Shown: positions 35,064 to 43,475 of the stretch, one piece after another
Layout of the letters: each line of letters begins with the position of its first letter
How positions within the stretch are numbered: the stretch's first letter is position 1
DNA from: Mongoliibacter ruber
Lineage (GTDB): Bacteria; Bacteroidota; Bacteroidia; Cytophagales; Cyclobacteriaceae
Assembly: GCF_003003005.1 (NCBI RefSeq)
Contig: NZ_PVTR01000006.1
Coordinates: forward strand, 269,863-333,862
DNA length: 64,000 nt
Direction of reading: 5' to 3'
Notes under the pieces: model-generated
Seen by the model: only the letters and a program-made list of their open reading frames with translations
Told to the model about the DNA's origin: nothing
The model's database searches: none
Program-made: the position numbers and the translations under genes

Positions 35064-35520
35064 AAAAAAATAGCCAGTCACATAATTCTTTTAAAATCTT
35101 TTCCATCACATTCATTTGATTCTGGATCATATGAGGAAAAACCCAATGAAAGACAAGGGATGGAAGCCCAATCCGGGAAGGCTTCCCTTGGAAAACCCTG
35201 ATTGGGCTTCCAGGCTTGCGCAGCCTTGGATTTCAGATGGTTTTTCCTAAAGTTTCAGAAATCAAATGAAGCTGGATTGATTCTAATATTACCGATTTGT
35301 ATATTTCTGCAGAGCGATTTTTATCCATCTTAAGTCTGACCGGTTTTTTAAATCGAAATATCCGAGTCCCGAGGATATTGCTCCAAACTTTCAAAATGGA
35401 AAGCAGGGGATTGGCGTAGACAATCCTACATCTAGCTAACTGCAGCACAGCAGTTCCCAATTTCCCTGATCTTGATAATGACAGTTTATTGAAAAGACCG
35501 GATTTAAATCCATGTCATAT
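35064..35520. other. Spacer between integrase and Rhs core with nested inverted repeats
   Basis: 457 bases. Outer arms AGGAAAAACC (35134-35143) and GGTTTTTCCT (35239-35248) enclose TGGAAGCCCAATC (35161-35173) and GATTGGGCTTCCA (35200-35212), with a GGGAAGGCTTCCC palindrome in the centre. No convincing gene. Confidence 0.55.
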
Positions 35521-36738
35521 TCATTTGCCTAACTTCTTCTTTAAAGCCAGCATATCCTCGCTGATCTTGACATCAAGTATCTTTGCATAGTGCTGGGTCT
35601 GCTTGAGGGATTTGTGTCCCAAAAGTTTGGAGACTGTTTCAATGGGTACTCCATTGCTCAAAGTGACTGTAGTAGCAAAGGTGTGACGGGCTGTATGGAA
35701 AGTCAGGTCTTTTTGGATGCCACAAAGATCAGCTATTTCTTTAAGGTAGGCGTTCATTTTCTGGTTGCTTGGCACAGGCAAAACAGAGTCATCATGATTA
35801 CATTTTGGGTTTTCTTTATATTTTTCAATTATCCCTAAAGCAACGGGCAATATTGGAATCCTTACAGGTGAATCTGTCTTTTTTCTTTTGGTCTCTATCC
35901 ACTTTTCATTGTCAACCCCTACTATGACCTGGCTTCTCTTAAGGTTTTTGACATCAATGTAAGCAAGACCAGTGTAGCAGCTGAAAAGAAATATATCCCG
36001 TACATGGTCCAATCTTTCAATGGTGAAGATTTTCTCAGAAATAGAACCCAGCTCATCTTTAGACAATACTTCCCTATTGACTTCTCTTTTCACCATCTTA
36101 AAATTCTGAAAGGGATCCCTAACAAGCCAGCCTTTCTTAACGCAGGAAAGAACTATCTTTTTAAAATTGGCCAGGTATTTAACCGTGGTGTTATGGGCAC
36201 ATCCTCTCACAGTTTTCAGCCAGAATGAATATTGGCTGATAAAATCATAATCAAGCTTTTTCAGCTCAATATCATCCATCTGATACTTCCACTTGATAAA
36301 TGCTTTGGTATGGTCATAGGAAGTCCTGTAGCGCTCCATGGTTCCGGCTGCGAACTCTTTCCCCACCAAGGCTTCCATTTCTTCGTTATGCTTTTGGAAA
36401 ATTTCAAGGATCAACTTCCGGTCTTCCGTGTTTCCATGCAATACGTTTTTTATACTTTTGGCAGTTATCTCCTTGTCGTTGTCCAAGAGATATTTTCTGG
36501 CCTGCAATACTTTCATCTGCATTGAATCCAGATAGGCATTGATCTGTTTGGCTTTTTCGGTCTTGCCCAAGACTCTTCCGGAGTCAGAATTCCATTTTTC
36601 AGCTTCTAGGGCAATTTTGGTTGATATTTCAGCCCGTTGCCCTTCGACAGTAATTCTGGCATAAATACAACTGTTCTTCCCCTTATTCTTTCGGGAAGAT
36701 TTAAGATAATACAGGAAATTGAATGACTTTTCGATCAT
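35521..36738 (-). CDS. Site-specific tyrosine recombinase (phage/CTn integrase)
   Basis: 405 residues. N-terminal arm-binding and SAM-like core-binding domains (about 1-200) are followed by a catalytic domain with HTARHTFATT near 345 (H-x-x-R), LLGHKS near 370 and the nucleophile Tyr in QHYAKI near 382. The first catalytic Arg position reads CYTGLAYIDV without Arg, as in IntDOT-type Bacteroidota integrases that lack it. It begins about 370 bases from the tRNA-Ser 3' end and should catalyse integration and excision there. It appears intact. Short palindromic motifs upstream are likely its arm sites. Confidence 0.92.
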   Translation of the reverse strand: MIEKSFNFLYYLKSSRKNKGKNSCIYARITVEGQRAEISTKIALEAEKWNSDSGRVLGKTEKAKQINAYLDSMQMKVLQARKYLLDNDKEITAKSIKNVLHGNTEDRKLILEIFQKHNEEMEALVGKEFAAGTMERYRTSYDHTKAFIKWKYQMDDIELKKLDYDFISQYSFWLKTVRGCAHNTTVKYLANFKKIVLSCVKKGWLVRDPFQNFKMVKREVNREVLSKDELGSISEKIFTIERLDHVRDIFLFSCYTGLAYIDVKNLKRSQVIVGVDNEKWIETKRKKTDSPVRIPILPVALGIIEKYKENPKCNHDDSVLPVPSNQKMNAYLKEIADLCGIQKDLTFHTARHTFATTVTLSNGVPIETVSKLLGHKSLKQTQHYAKILDVKISEDMLALKKKLGK

Positions 36739-36768
36739 AATGACACACTTTAAAGGTTTAAGTTAAAC

Positions 36769-36784
36769 TTTGGTGAGTCATTCG
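36769..36784. promoter_or_regulatory. Putative integrase arm site, exact inverse of left-end site
   Basis: TTTGGTGAGTCATTCG is the reverse complement of 24331-24346 (16 of 16). Confidence 0.6.
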
Positions 36785-36833
36785 GCAAGATGTTCATCTC
36801 TGAAACATGTTGACAATCAATATTTTACAACGC

Positions 36834-36875
36834 ATTCGGTGAGTCATTTTCTCAAACAAATATGACTCACCGAAT
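36834..36875. promoter_or_regulatory. Inverted ATTCGGTGAGTCA pair upstream of integrase
   Basis: ATTCGGTGAGTCA (36834-36846) and TGACTCACCGAAT (36863-36875) form a perfect 13-bp inverted repeat with a 16-base gap. It shares the GACTCACCGAAT core with the left end and probably binds the integrase or autoregulates its gene. Confidence 0.6.
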
Positions 36876-36934
36876 TGGAGCAATTAATTTTGTCAATTCT
36901 TGCAATTTTTGGTGATTTTGACACCAAAACGCAA

Positions 36935-36965
36935 AAAAGCCTGTATCGATGAAATACAGGCTTTT
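36935..36965 (-). terminator. Terminator downstream of tRNA-Ser, island-borne
   Basis: Stem AAAAGCCTGTAT / ATACAGGCTTTT; on the minus strand the T-run follows. It lies between the tRNA 3' end and the integrase start. Confidence 0.75.
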
Positions 36966-37104
36966 AATGATGAAATTTGTAAAATTGAATTAAAAATCGT
37001 TGTTTTTAGCCTTTAAAGGCCTATTTTTTTAATTTTCCGAGCTGAATTTAAAACTTAAAATCGTTCATTATGATAGATTTTGAAAGCTTTGAAAACTAAA
37101 CTTG

Positions 37105-37191
37105 CAGAGAGGAAGGGATTCGAACCCTCGATACCCTTGCGGGTATACACGCTTTCCAGGCGTGCTCCTTCAACCACTCGGACACCTCTCT
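37105..37191 (-). tRNA. tRNA-Ser (anticodon GGA)
   Basis: 87-nt class II tRNA. Acceptor arms AGAGAGG and CCTCTCT with G discriminator; anticodon stem CACGC/GCGTG with loop CTGGAAA, anticodon GGA; long variable arm (TATACCC/GGGTATC region); T-loop GGTTCGAATCC. CCA is not encoded. Its 3' end is the island attachment site and remains intact. Confidence 0.95.
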
Positions 37192-37253
37192 GTGTCAAAC
37201 GGAGTGCAAAGAAATAAATTAATTGATGCCCAAGCAAACTAATTCTGAAAAAA

Positions 37254-38339
37254 TCATCCTATTGATATTCCTGTAAGTGACATCTCTCCGGCAAGTGGTT
37301 CTACAAGTTTCCTCCTGACCTCTGATTCCTTCTTTTCATTACCCAATAGAAACATCATCTTGGTCACTGCTGCTTCGGTGGTAATGTCTCCTCCACTCAA
37401 TACACCTATTCTTAAAAGGTCTTTGCTGGTTTCATACCGACCTTGAATTACCCTGCCACCGTTGCATTGGGAGACATTGAGAATGATAATTCCTTTTTCA
37501 ATAGCCCTTTCCAAACAAGATAAAAACCATTTTTCACTTGGACTGTTTCCAGATCCATAAGTTTCCAATACCACGCCCCTAAGCCCTTTTGTCGCAAAAC
37601 AAGAATCCAGCACCCTAGATGTAATGCCAGGAAAAAGCTTGATGATCATCACATTATTGTCAAGCTGGGAAAAATACTCCAGTTTCTTCCCTTCTTCATA
37701 TGGCCGAATCGCTGCATAATTGTAATCGATCACAATGCCTGATTCCGCTAAAGGCGGATAATTCTCTGATTCGAAAGCGTCAAAGTGCACACTCTGAACT
37801 TTCTTGGACCTGTTGCCTCTAAGCAGCATATGGTTGAAAAAAATACAGACCTCCGGTACTATTGGTTTGCCATTTGCCTTGGCAGTAGCAATTTCCAATG
37901 CTGTCATCAGGTTTTCCCTTGCGTCTGACCGCATAGCTGAAATCGGCAACTGGGCTCCTGTAAACACCACCGGCTTGCTCAAACCCTTCAGAATAAAACT
38001 CAACATTGATGCTGAATAAGCCATAGTATCTGTTCCATGCAAAATTACATAGCCGTCGTAGCTGTCATAGTTTTCATAGATGATGTAAGCCATATCCACC
38101 CAATGATGCAGATTTACATTTGAGGAGTCGATAGGTTCAGGAAATGAAATTACCGTGATGGCAACGTTCATATTGGTCAGGTTAGGGATTTTTTCTAAAA
38201 TCTGCCCAAAATTAAAAGGAACCAAAGCACCTGTTCTGTCATTAGCCATCCCCAATGTACCCCCCGTATAGATGATTAATACTGAGGAAGTAATCTCACT
38301 TTTGGCTACAGTATTCAGTCTGACTATTTTGTAATTCAT
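37254..38339 (-). CDS. ansA: Type I (cytoplasmic) L-asparaginase
   Basis: 361 residues. Both catalytic threonine motifs of the asparaginase/GatD family are present: IYTGGTLGM near 23-31 and LHGTDTMAYS near 98-107. There is no signal peptide, so the enzyme is of the cytoplasmic AnsA type that hydrolyses asparagine to aspartate and ammonia. The start overlaps the tatD stop by 4 bases. It is the last gene of the long minus-strand operon beginning near 43454. Confidence 0.93.
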   Translation of the reverse strand: MNYKIVRLNTVAKSEITSSVLIIYTGGTLGMANDRTGALVPFNFGQILEKIPNLTNMNVAITVISFPEPIDSSNVNLHHWVDMAYIIYENYDSYDGYVILHGTDTMAYSASMLSFILKGLSKPVVFTGAQLPISAMRSDARENLMTALEIATAKANGKPIVPEVCIFFNHMLLRGNRSKKVQSVHFDAFESENYPPLAESGIVIDYNYAAIRPYEEGKKLEYFSQLDNNVMIIKLFPGITSRVLDSCFATKGLRGVVLETYGSGNSPSEKWFLSCLERAIEKGIIILNVSQCNGGRVIQGRYETSKDLLRIGVLSGGDITTEAAVTKMMFLLGNEKKESEVRRKLVEPLAGEMSLTGISIG

Positions 38340-39112
38340 CTTTCGAAATGGTGAAAAATCCTCTGTGAATTGTTTTGTGTTACTTCTGATACGACCTCCA
38401 AGGGGACATCCGCCAACTCGGCTATGCGCTGTGCTATCAAGGGAATGTATTCTGGAGAATTTCTTTTGCCTCTGTGGGGAACAGGTGCAAGGTAAGGACC
38501 ATCAGTTTCCAAAACCAAATGATCAAGACCAAGTTCAGGTATCACCTTATCCAATCCTCCATTTTTGAATGTTGCAACACCACCAATTCCTAACAAAAAG
38601 CCCAATTCAATGATTTGCTTGGCTTGTTCCAGGTTTCCTGAAAAACAATGAAAGATCCCTCTTAGATCCTCACTTTTCTCTTCCTGCATGATAGCAATGG
38701 TTTCATCCATGGATTCCCGGCAATGCAGGATTATAGGCCATCTCTTTTGCTTCGCCCATTGACTCTGTATTCTGAGTGCTTCTTTTTGTTGCTCAAAAAA
38801 GGTCTTGTCCCAATAAAGGTCTAGACCTGTCTCTCCAATGCCTGCAAACTCTCGCTTGTCTATCCAGTCCTCCATGACGTACAAGGCTTTTTCAAAGTCC
38901 TTCTTAACATCGCAGGGATGCAGACCCATCATGGGTATGCATACATCAGGGTATTTCAGTTCTGCTTCCAACATGGCATCTATGGACTCCAAGTCTATAT
39001 TGGGCATATAAATCTTATCTACCCTCAACTCCTGAGCATGTCTGATGACATCGTCCCTATCGCTATCGTACTTGTTCGAATATATATGTGCGTGTGTATC
39101 TGTAAACTTCAT
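38336..39112 (-). CDS. TatD family metal-dependent hydrolase
   Basis: From the ATG at 39112 (overlapping the upstream gene's stop by 4 bases), 258 residues. Metal-binding motifs: DTHAHIYS near the start, GIGETGLDLYWDK, LHCRES, HCFSG and ETDGPYLAPV, as in TatD-type DNases. The likely role is 3'-5' DNA exonuclease activity or D-aminoacyl-tRNA/peptide deacylation; substrate not certain. An upstream in-frame extension into the glycosyltransferase was rejected as the start. Confidence 0.92.
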   Translation of the reverse strand: MKFTDTHAHIYSNKYDSDRDDVIRHAQELRVDKIYMPNIDLESIDAMLEAELKYPDVCIPMMGLHPCDVKKDFEKALYVMEDWIDKREFAGIGETGLDLYWDKTFFEQQKEALRIQSQWAKQKRWPIILHCRESMDETIAIMQEEKSEDLRGIFHCFSGNLEQAKQIIELGFLLGIGGVATFKNGGLDKVIPELGLDHLVLETDGPYLAPVPHRGKRNSPEYIPLIAQRIAELADVPLEVVSEVTQNNSQRIFHHFER

Positions 39113-40212
39113 CCGTATTTCCTTCCTTTCCAATCCGTTTTGGCAGGCCAAAAATAATAAACTATCGTGGACCAAGAGGTAATCATATAATATATTTCAA
39201 AAAGGAGTAAATGCCTGATTTTTAATTTTGAGCTTGTTTTCGAAGCAAAACCATAAACAAACAGCCCCTGAATTAGCACTTTAAGCAACCAAATCAGAAT
39301 TGATTCAAAAGGATGTAAAAAAAGCAAAATCAACATCGCAGGAAAAAACATAACCTGAAAGCCTAAAAGCAATTTCCAAGACCATGGCAGGGCCATAGCA
39401 CCTGCCATCCAGCGCTTTCTTTGGGACAATAAACCAGGGAAATTTTTTTGCCCTTGCGTGGAAATCAAGTTGCCCGATGTCACCTGATGAACATGCTCAA
39501 AACCCCGTTTATTGATCTGTCGGGCCATTTCAAAATCTTCTGTAAGGGAAAAAGGAATACCCTCAAATCCTCCTACTGCATCATAAGCTTCTTTTGTAAT
39601 CAACATATTGTTGCCCATTGAGGTGAGGTTCAAACCTATATCCGACATGCTTTTGACCATTCCCAAAGTCAGCCACCAATCTATCTCTTGCATCTTTGCA
39701 AACCAATGCTTGCCTTCAACCCTGGTAATTCCTGTCACCAAAGCCGCGCCTGAGGTCATTTGTGCAGCCACCATAGACTTGATCCAATTTGTATGGGGCC
39801 TGCAATCTGCATCTGTAAACAGTAACACCTCTCCTCTTGCATACTTGGCCATTTGAGACAAGGCACTCGCTTTTCCATTGAGTCCAGAAATGGTTTTTTC
39901 TATGTTGAGGAATTTCACATCAAACCCCATTTTATCAATACAAGACTTTATAATGATTTCTGTTTGGTCTGTACTTCCATCATTACCCAAGATCAACTGA
40001 AGTTTATCCTGAGGATAATCAAGCTTTGAAATGGCTTCCAAACATGATTGAATATTTGACTCTTCATTTCTGCTAGGGATTAGAACACTTACCTTGGGCC
40101 AATGTTTCTGCTCAGGTTTGATGTATAACTTAAAATTGTACCTAATCAATAAAAAAAGAAGAACATCCTGCACCATTAAACCCAATACAAAAATCAAAGC
40201 GAGGATACTCAT
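39109..40212 (-). CDS. Family 2 glycosyltransferase, membrane-anchored
   Basis: 367 residues. N-terminal TM, then a GT-A domain: VSVLIPSRNEE, GNDGSTDQT, DADCRP (metal-binding DxD-like), TEDFEMA and QRKRWMAGA (QxxRW motif of processive enzymes). Two or three C-terminal TMs follow. It probably builds a surface polysaccharide or glycolipid. Its start overlaps the deacetylase stop by 4 bases, suggesting that they act on the same glycan. Confidence 0.9.
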   Translation of the reverse strand: MSILALIFVLGLMVQDVLLFLLIRYNFKLYIKPEQKHWPKVSVLIPSRNEESNIQSCLEAISKLDYPQDKLQLILGNDGSTDQTEIIIKSCIDKMGFDVKFLNIEKTISGLNGKASALSQMAKYARGEVLLFTDADCRPHTNWIKSMVAAQMTSGAALVTGITRVEGKHWFAKMQEIDWWLTLGMVKSMSDIGLNLTSMGNNMLITKEAYDAVGGFEGIPFSLTEDFEMARQINKRGFEHVHQVTSGNLISTQGQKNFPGLLSQRKRWMAGAMALPWSWKLLLGFQVMFFPAMLILLFLHPFESILIWLLKVLIQGLFVYGFASKTSSKLKIRHLLLFEIYYMITSWSTIVYYFWPAKTDWKGRKYG

Positions 40213-40838
40213 AACAATCCCGTTTGAAATCCTTGCGCCTGTATATGATCCAAGTAGGGAGGTAAAACTTCCCTGATGGTCTGGGCTGTTTTTTCCTGAT
40301 CGTGAAAAAGTACAATAGAACCATTTCTGCTGTATTTTATTGTCTTATCCAGACATTTTTGAACAGGTTGACCAGGATCATAATCTCCAGAGAGCACGTC
40401 CCACATCACGATTTGATAGCGGTCTTGTAGTATTTTTTGTTGTTTTTTGGTGATTCGGCCGTAAGGTGGTCTGAATAGATTTGATTCAGCACCAAGCGTC
40501 TCTTTCAATATGGTATCGCAAGCACTGATACTTTCCAAATAGTCTGAAACCGAGCAGCGGAAACCGTTGAGGTGATGAAATGTATGGTTGCCTATTTGGT
40601 GACCAGCCTTAAAGACTTCTTTAGCAAGGCTTGGATTTTTTTTCACGTTGTCGCCTACCATAAAAAAAGTTGCTTTTTGACCTCTTTTCCCAAGTTCCTC
40701 TAGAACAAACTCTGTAACACCAAGCACAGGGCCATCATCAAAAGTGAGGTATATGCTTTTTTCTCCACGATCTTTATTCCAAAGCATACCAGGGTAAAGC
40801 ATCGGGACAATGAAAGGCACATGGTGAAGCAAAACCAT
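40209..40838 (-). CDS. Polysaccharide deacetylase (NodB homology)
   Basis: 209 residues. The five NodB motifs are recognisable: LTFDDGP near 30-36 (catalytic Asp and metal ligand), GNHTFHH near 82-88, FRPPYGR near 120-126, then the DVLSGDYDPGQ and IVLFHD segments. It removes N-acetyl groups from a polysaccharide, in the family peptidoglycan, chitin-like or poly-GlcNAc. It sits between a phosphatase and a glycosyltransferase with minimal spacing. A signal peptide is not obvious. Confidence 0.9.
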   Translation of the reverse strand: MVLLHHVPFIVPMLYPGMLWNKDRGEKSIYLTFDDGPVLGVTEFVLEELGKRGQKATFFMVGDNVKKNPSLAKEVFKAGHQIGNHTFHHLNGFRCSVSDYLESISACDTILKETLGAESNLFRPPYGRITKKQQKILQDRYQIVMWDVLSGDYDPGQPVQKCLDKTIKYSRNGSIVLFHDQEKTAQTIREVLPPYLDHIQAQGFQTGLL

Positions 40839-40840
40839 GT

Positions 40841-42052
40841 CTACTTGAATCTTAAGCTCAACAAAGTCACATCATCTCGCTGCTGACCACCAGCTGAGTA
40901 GTTTTTCAGTTCCTCAAAGAAACTCTCATGAAAATAATGAGGATCCACGCACAGGTTATTTTTCACAAACTGATTGAAGCGAAGGTCTCCATACTCTTCT
41001 TCCTCCAAGTTGAAACTCTCCGTCAAGCCGTCTGTGTACAAGTGAATAGTGAAGCCTTTCAGGTGCTGTCTTCTCCCCACCTCCATAAAAGGCAATTCTT
41101 CAAACGCCCCCAAAATAGTGGTACCTGCACCCAAGGATTCACTCCTTTTCTCCCCTTCCCAGCATAACACCGGTGGATTATGTCCAGCATTGATATAGAT
41201 AAGTTCCCTTTTCTTATAATGGTAATGTCCCAAAAAGAAAGTGATAAACTTTTCACCTTTGGTATTGTCAAAAATCGTAAAATTCAATTGTTCGACAATC
41301 ATCTTGAGGTCAGAGCTGCTTCTGAGCAATGTCCTCAGCGCTGCCTGAAAATTAGACATCAATAAAGCGGCGGGCATTCCTTTCCCTGAAACATCTGCAA
41401 TACAGAAAAACACCTCATCGTCGGATTTTCTAATAAGGTCATAGTAATCTCCCCCCACCGTAGAATGAGGCACATAAGTCACTTTTGCCTTCAACTTATC
41501 CGTATTAGGCAGCTCAGAAGGGAAGAGCATACGCTGCACATTTGAAGCGATTTCCACCTCTTTTTTGAGTCTTTCCTGCTCCAACTGCCTTTTGGCAAAC
41601 CTTTTGTTTTCCAAGGCTACAACCATGATATTGGTCAGTGCTTGGGTGAAATTCAGATCCAACTCTTCGGTTTCATCTTTCTTTTTAAGAAAAAGAATAG
41701 CCAACATTTTATCTTTGTGAAACACCGGGAGGTAATTTTCCAATTCCCCAAAAGAAAAGCCAGGGCCTACTTGAATATTCAACTTGCCTTCATCCTTGTC
41801 AAAACTTACATTTTGATCAGGAATAAACTCAGGTATCTGACTTTTGACACCATGGCTGATTTTCTTTTCATATTGGTCTTGATTGACCATATAGAGCAAA
41901 ATCGACCGTATATTCAAATGCACCAGACAAGTGAACTTAAAAATATCCAAGAGCACTGAAGAAGGCTTGTTCTCATTGATAGCCTGGGTGATTTCCAGAA
42001 GCGCTTTGAGCTCCAGTTCTTTTTTCTGATATGCTACTGTAGTAGATGTCAC
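40841..42052 (-). CDS. PP2C-type serine phosphatase (SpoIIE/RsbU-like) with GAF-like N-terminus
   Basis: 403 residues. The N-terminal about 170 form a GAF-like sensor; the C-terminal SpoIIE domain shows EIASNVQRMLFPSELP (linker helix), GGDYYDL, DVSGKGMPAALLMS, NAGHNPPVL, LYTDGLTES and DDVTLLSL, including the aspartates that bind Mn/Mg. It should dephosphorylate an anti-anti-sigma-type protein, but none is encoded here. It starts 1 base from the small gene upstream and is translationally coupled. Confidence 0.92.
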   Translation of the reverse strand: MTSTTVAYQKKELELKALLEITQAINENKPSSVLLDIFKFTCLVHLNIRSILLYMVNQDQYEKKISHGVKSQIPEFIPDQNVSFDKDEGKLNIQVGPGFSFGELENYLPVFHKDKMLAILFLKKKDETEELDLNFTQALTNIMVVALENKRFAKRQLEQERLKKEVEIASNVQRMLFPSELPNTDKLKAKVTYVPHSTVGGDYYDLIRKSDDEVFFCIADVSGKGMPAALLMSNFQAALRTLLRSSSDLKMIVEQLNFTIFDNTKGEKFITFFLGHYHYKKRELIYINAGHNPPVLCWEGEKRSESLGAGTTILGAFEELPFMEVGRRQHLKGFTIHLYTDGLTESFNLEEEEYGDLRFNQFVKNNLCVDPHYFHESFFEELKNYSAGGQQRDDVTLLSLRFK

Positions 42053-42053
42053 A

Positions 42054-42305
42054 TTAAATGGCGTTGTGTTCCATCAGGCCTTTTTTGGTGGCGAGATAAT
42101 ACAATTCTTTTCCTTTTTCCTGAAAATCAACCTGATCAAAAATCTCCGCATCGGGTGCTGTGAGGCATTTGATATAGGTTTTTTGGTGTAGAGAGCTCAA
42201 TGTTTCCAAAAGCTTGGAATCCTCCCAAGCCAATGTCTCTTTCAAATAGCTGTAATGCTGAACAAAATAAAGCTCATCCAATAAATCAAACTCCTCTTCG
42301 GTCAT
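42054..42305 (-). CDS. Small acidic protein coupled to the phosphatase gene
   Basis: 83 residues, helical, no TM: EEEFDLLDELYFVQHYSYLK, LAWEDSKLLETLSSLHQKTY. Winged-helix-like spacing is possible but not convincing. It lies 1 base upstream of the phosphatase gene. Its conserved placement suggests a regulatory partner of the phosphatase. Confidence 0.7.
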   Translation of the reverse strand: MTEEEFDLLDELYFVQHYSYLKETLAWEDSKLLETLSSLHQKTYIKCLTAPDAEIFDQVDFQEKGKELYYLATKKGLMEHNAI

Positions 42306-42329
42306 TTTATTTCTTTTTCGATCCCTAAA

Positions 42330-43454
42330 TTACGGCTTATCCAAAGAATTTCTTCCTTTCCAATCAAATTTTCCTAAAAGTGCTCCAAATACTACCCTCA
42401 TCACATAGATAGGATGAAAAATGCTGGTCAAGTTAACCGACCACCTAGGTTGATTGATAGAGAATGAACCCAACACAAAGGATAAACTCCAATACTCTGA
42501 TATCATTTTTGCGCCCCACAAAAAACAAAAAACTATGACCCCCTGTTTTCCTTGGCTAAGCAAAACAAAACTACTGAGAAAAATTAACTGAAACAGCACG
42601 GGCAATATAGAAGAGAAGGAATGAATAGCGCTTTGATGGAGCTTCCATTTAGATGCCCATCTTACTTTTTGGGAAAATAACCTTGACCAACTTGCCTGAG
42701 CTTTGGTAAGCACCAGGACCTCTTCTTCTTTGATATATCTGACTGATTCCACCCCGAAATGCCTTATGACTTTTTTCAATAGAAACTCATCATCTCCAGA
42801 CATTATGTGCTCATTTCCAATATATCCATCTACTTCTAAGAAGGCAGATTTTCGGTAGGCAAGGTTAGCACCACTGCACATCAAAGGCTTGCGCAAAGCA
42901 AAGCCTGTATGTGTAGCCAACAAAACGCTAGCCCACTCTATCTGTTGGAATCTCCTTAAAAAATCCGTTCCACCCTCACTAATGACCGGCCCTGCCACAA
43001 GTTGTACTTCTTTTTCAATAAAAGATGAAACCATCAAATCCACCCAAAATACTGGGAGATCACAATCAGCATCAGTGGTAAGAATTATTTCACTACATGC
43101 ATGTTGAATTCCTGTATGAAGTGCTGATTTTTTACCGATTCCCTGTGCATGCAGTATTTCAAATGACATGTCTACCTCATTTGTTTGAGCAAGCAGTTTT
43201 GAAAGGATAAAAACCGAATCGTCTTCTGAGCAATCATTGACAAAAAGCACCTGAAGGGGCCGGTAATTCAAAGCTCGAACTGAGCGGTAAATACTCGGTA
43301 AGTTTTCAGCTTCATTTCTAAACGGAATGATCACAGTAACCATTTCAGAAGGCCCTTTAAGTTGAATTGGTCTTTGACTTTTTTCCCAAATGGCCTTCAT
43401 CCTGCCCAAAAGAACTGGATAAAGTATCGCCAGCAAAAAGTAAATTGTTAGCAT
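42330..43454 (-). CDS. Family 2 glycosyltransferase
   Basis: From the ATG at 43454, 374 residues. Motifs: N-terminal TM, TVIIPFRNEA, VNDCSEDDS, TTDADCDLP, SGDDEFLLKK, QKVRWASKW, then C-terminal TMs. It is similar in design to the enzyme at 39109 but clearly a separate paralogue. First gene of the operon; its start is only 21 bases from the divergent ruvC start, so its promoter probably lies in ruvC's first codons. A longer open frame into ruvC was rejected. Confidence 0.88.
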   Translation of the reverse strand: MLTIYFLLAILYPVLLGRMKAIWEKSQRPIQLKGPSEMVTVIIPFRNEAENLPSIYRSVRALNYRPLQVLFVNDCSEDDSVFILSKLLAQTNEVDMSFEILHAQGIGKKSALHTGIQHACSEIILTTDADCDLPVFWVDLMVSSFIEKEVQLVAGPVISEGGTDFLRRFQQIEWASVLLATHTGFALRKPLMCSGANLAYRKSAFLEVDGYIGNEHIMSGDDEFLLKKVIRHFGVESVRYIKEEEVLVLTKAQASWSRLFSQKVRWASKWKLHQSAIHSFSSILPVLFQLIFLSSFVLLSQGKQGVIVFCFLWGAKMISEYWSLSFVLGSFSINQPRWSVNLTSIFHPIYVMRVVFGALLGKFDWKGRNSLDKP

Positions 43455-43475
43455 GAATTGGTTTAACTTGCGTTG

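Larger units (their letters stand above)
36739..37103. other. Integrase upstream region, right island end
   Basis: Holds the arm-type sites (36769-36784, 36834-36875), a terminator (36935-36965) and otherwise AT-rich DNA. No gene. Confidence 0.5.
24251..37118. mobile_element. Integrative genomic island at tRNA-Ser(GGA) carrying an Rhs tip array
   Basis: The 3' end of tRNA-Ser (37104-37128) is partly repeated in the same orientation at 24251-24275: 15 identical bases, then 7 of the next 10. A tyrosine recombinase gene (35521-36738) lies next to the intact tRNA. Integrase-arm-like motifs occur at both ends (24325-24347; 36769-36784; 36834-36875), one of them a 16-base inverted match. The chromosomal terminator for the tRNA is stranded beyond the left end. 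Cargo: RAYT remnant, small membrane proteins, truncated XRE gene, five Rhs C-terminal modules with candidate immunity genes and a HicA remnant. No mobilisation or conjugation genes are present, so it is probably a non-self-transmissible, partly decayed island. Confidence 0.8.

Noticed and set aside
35233..35460. 75-codon open frame between integrase and Rhs core
   Set aside because: Overlaps the inverted repeat; no recognisable domain; composition not convincing.
35521..36738. Inactive integrase because the first catalytic Arg is missing
   Set aside because: IntDOT-type integrases naturally lack this residue; the H-x-x-R, H and Tyr are all present.
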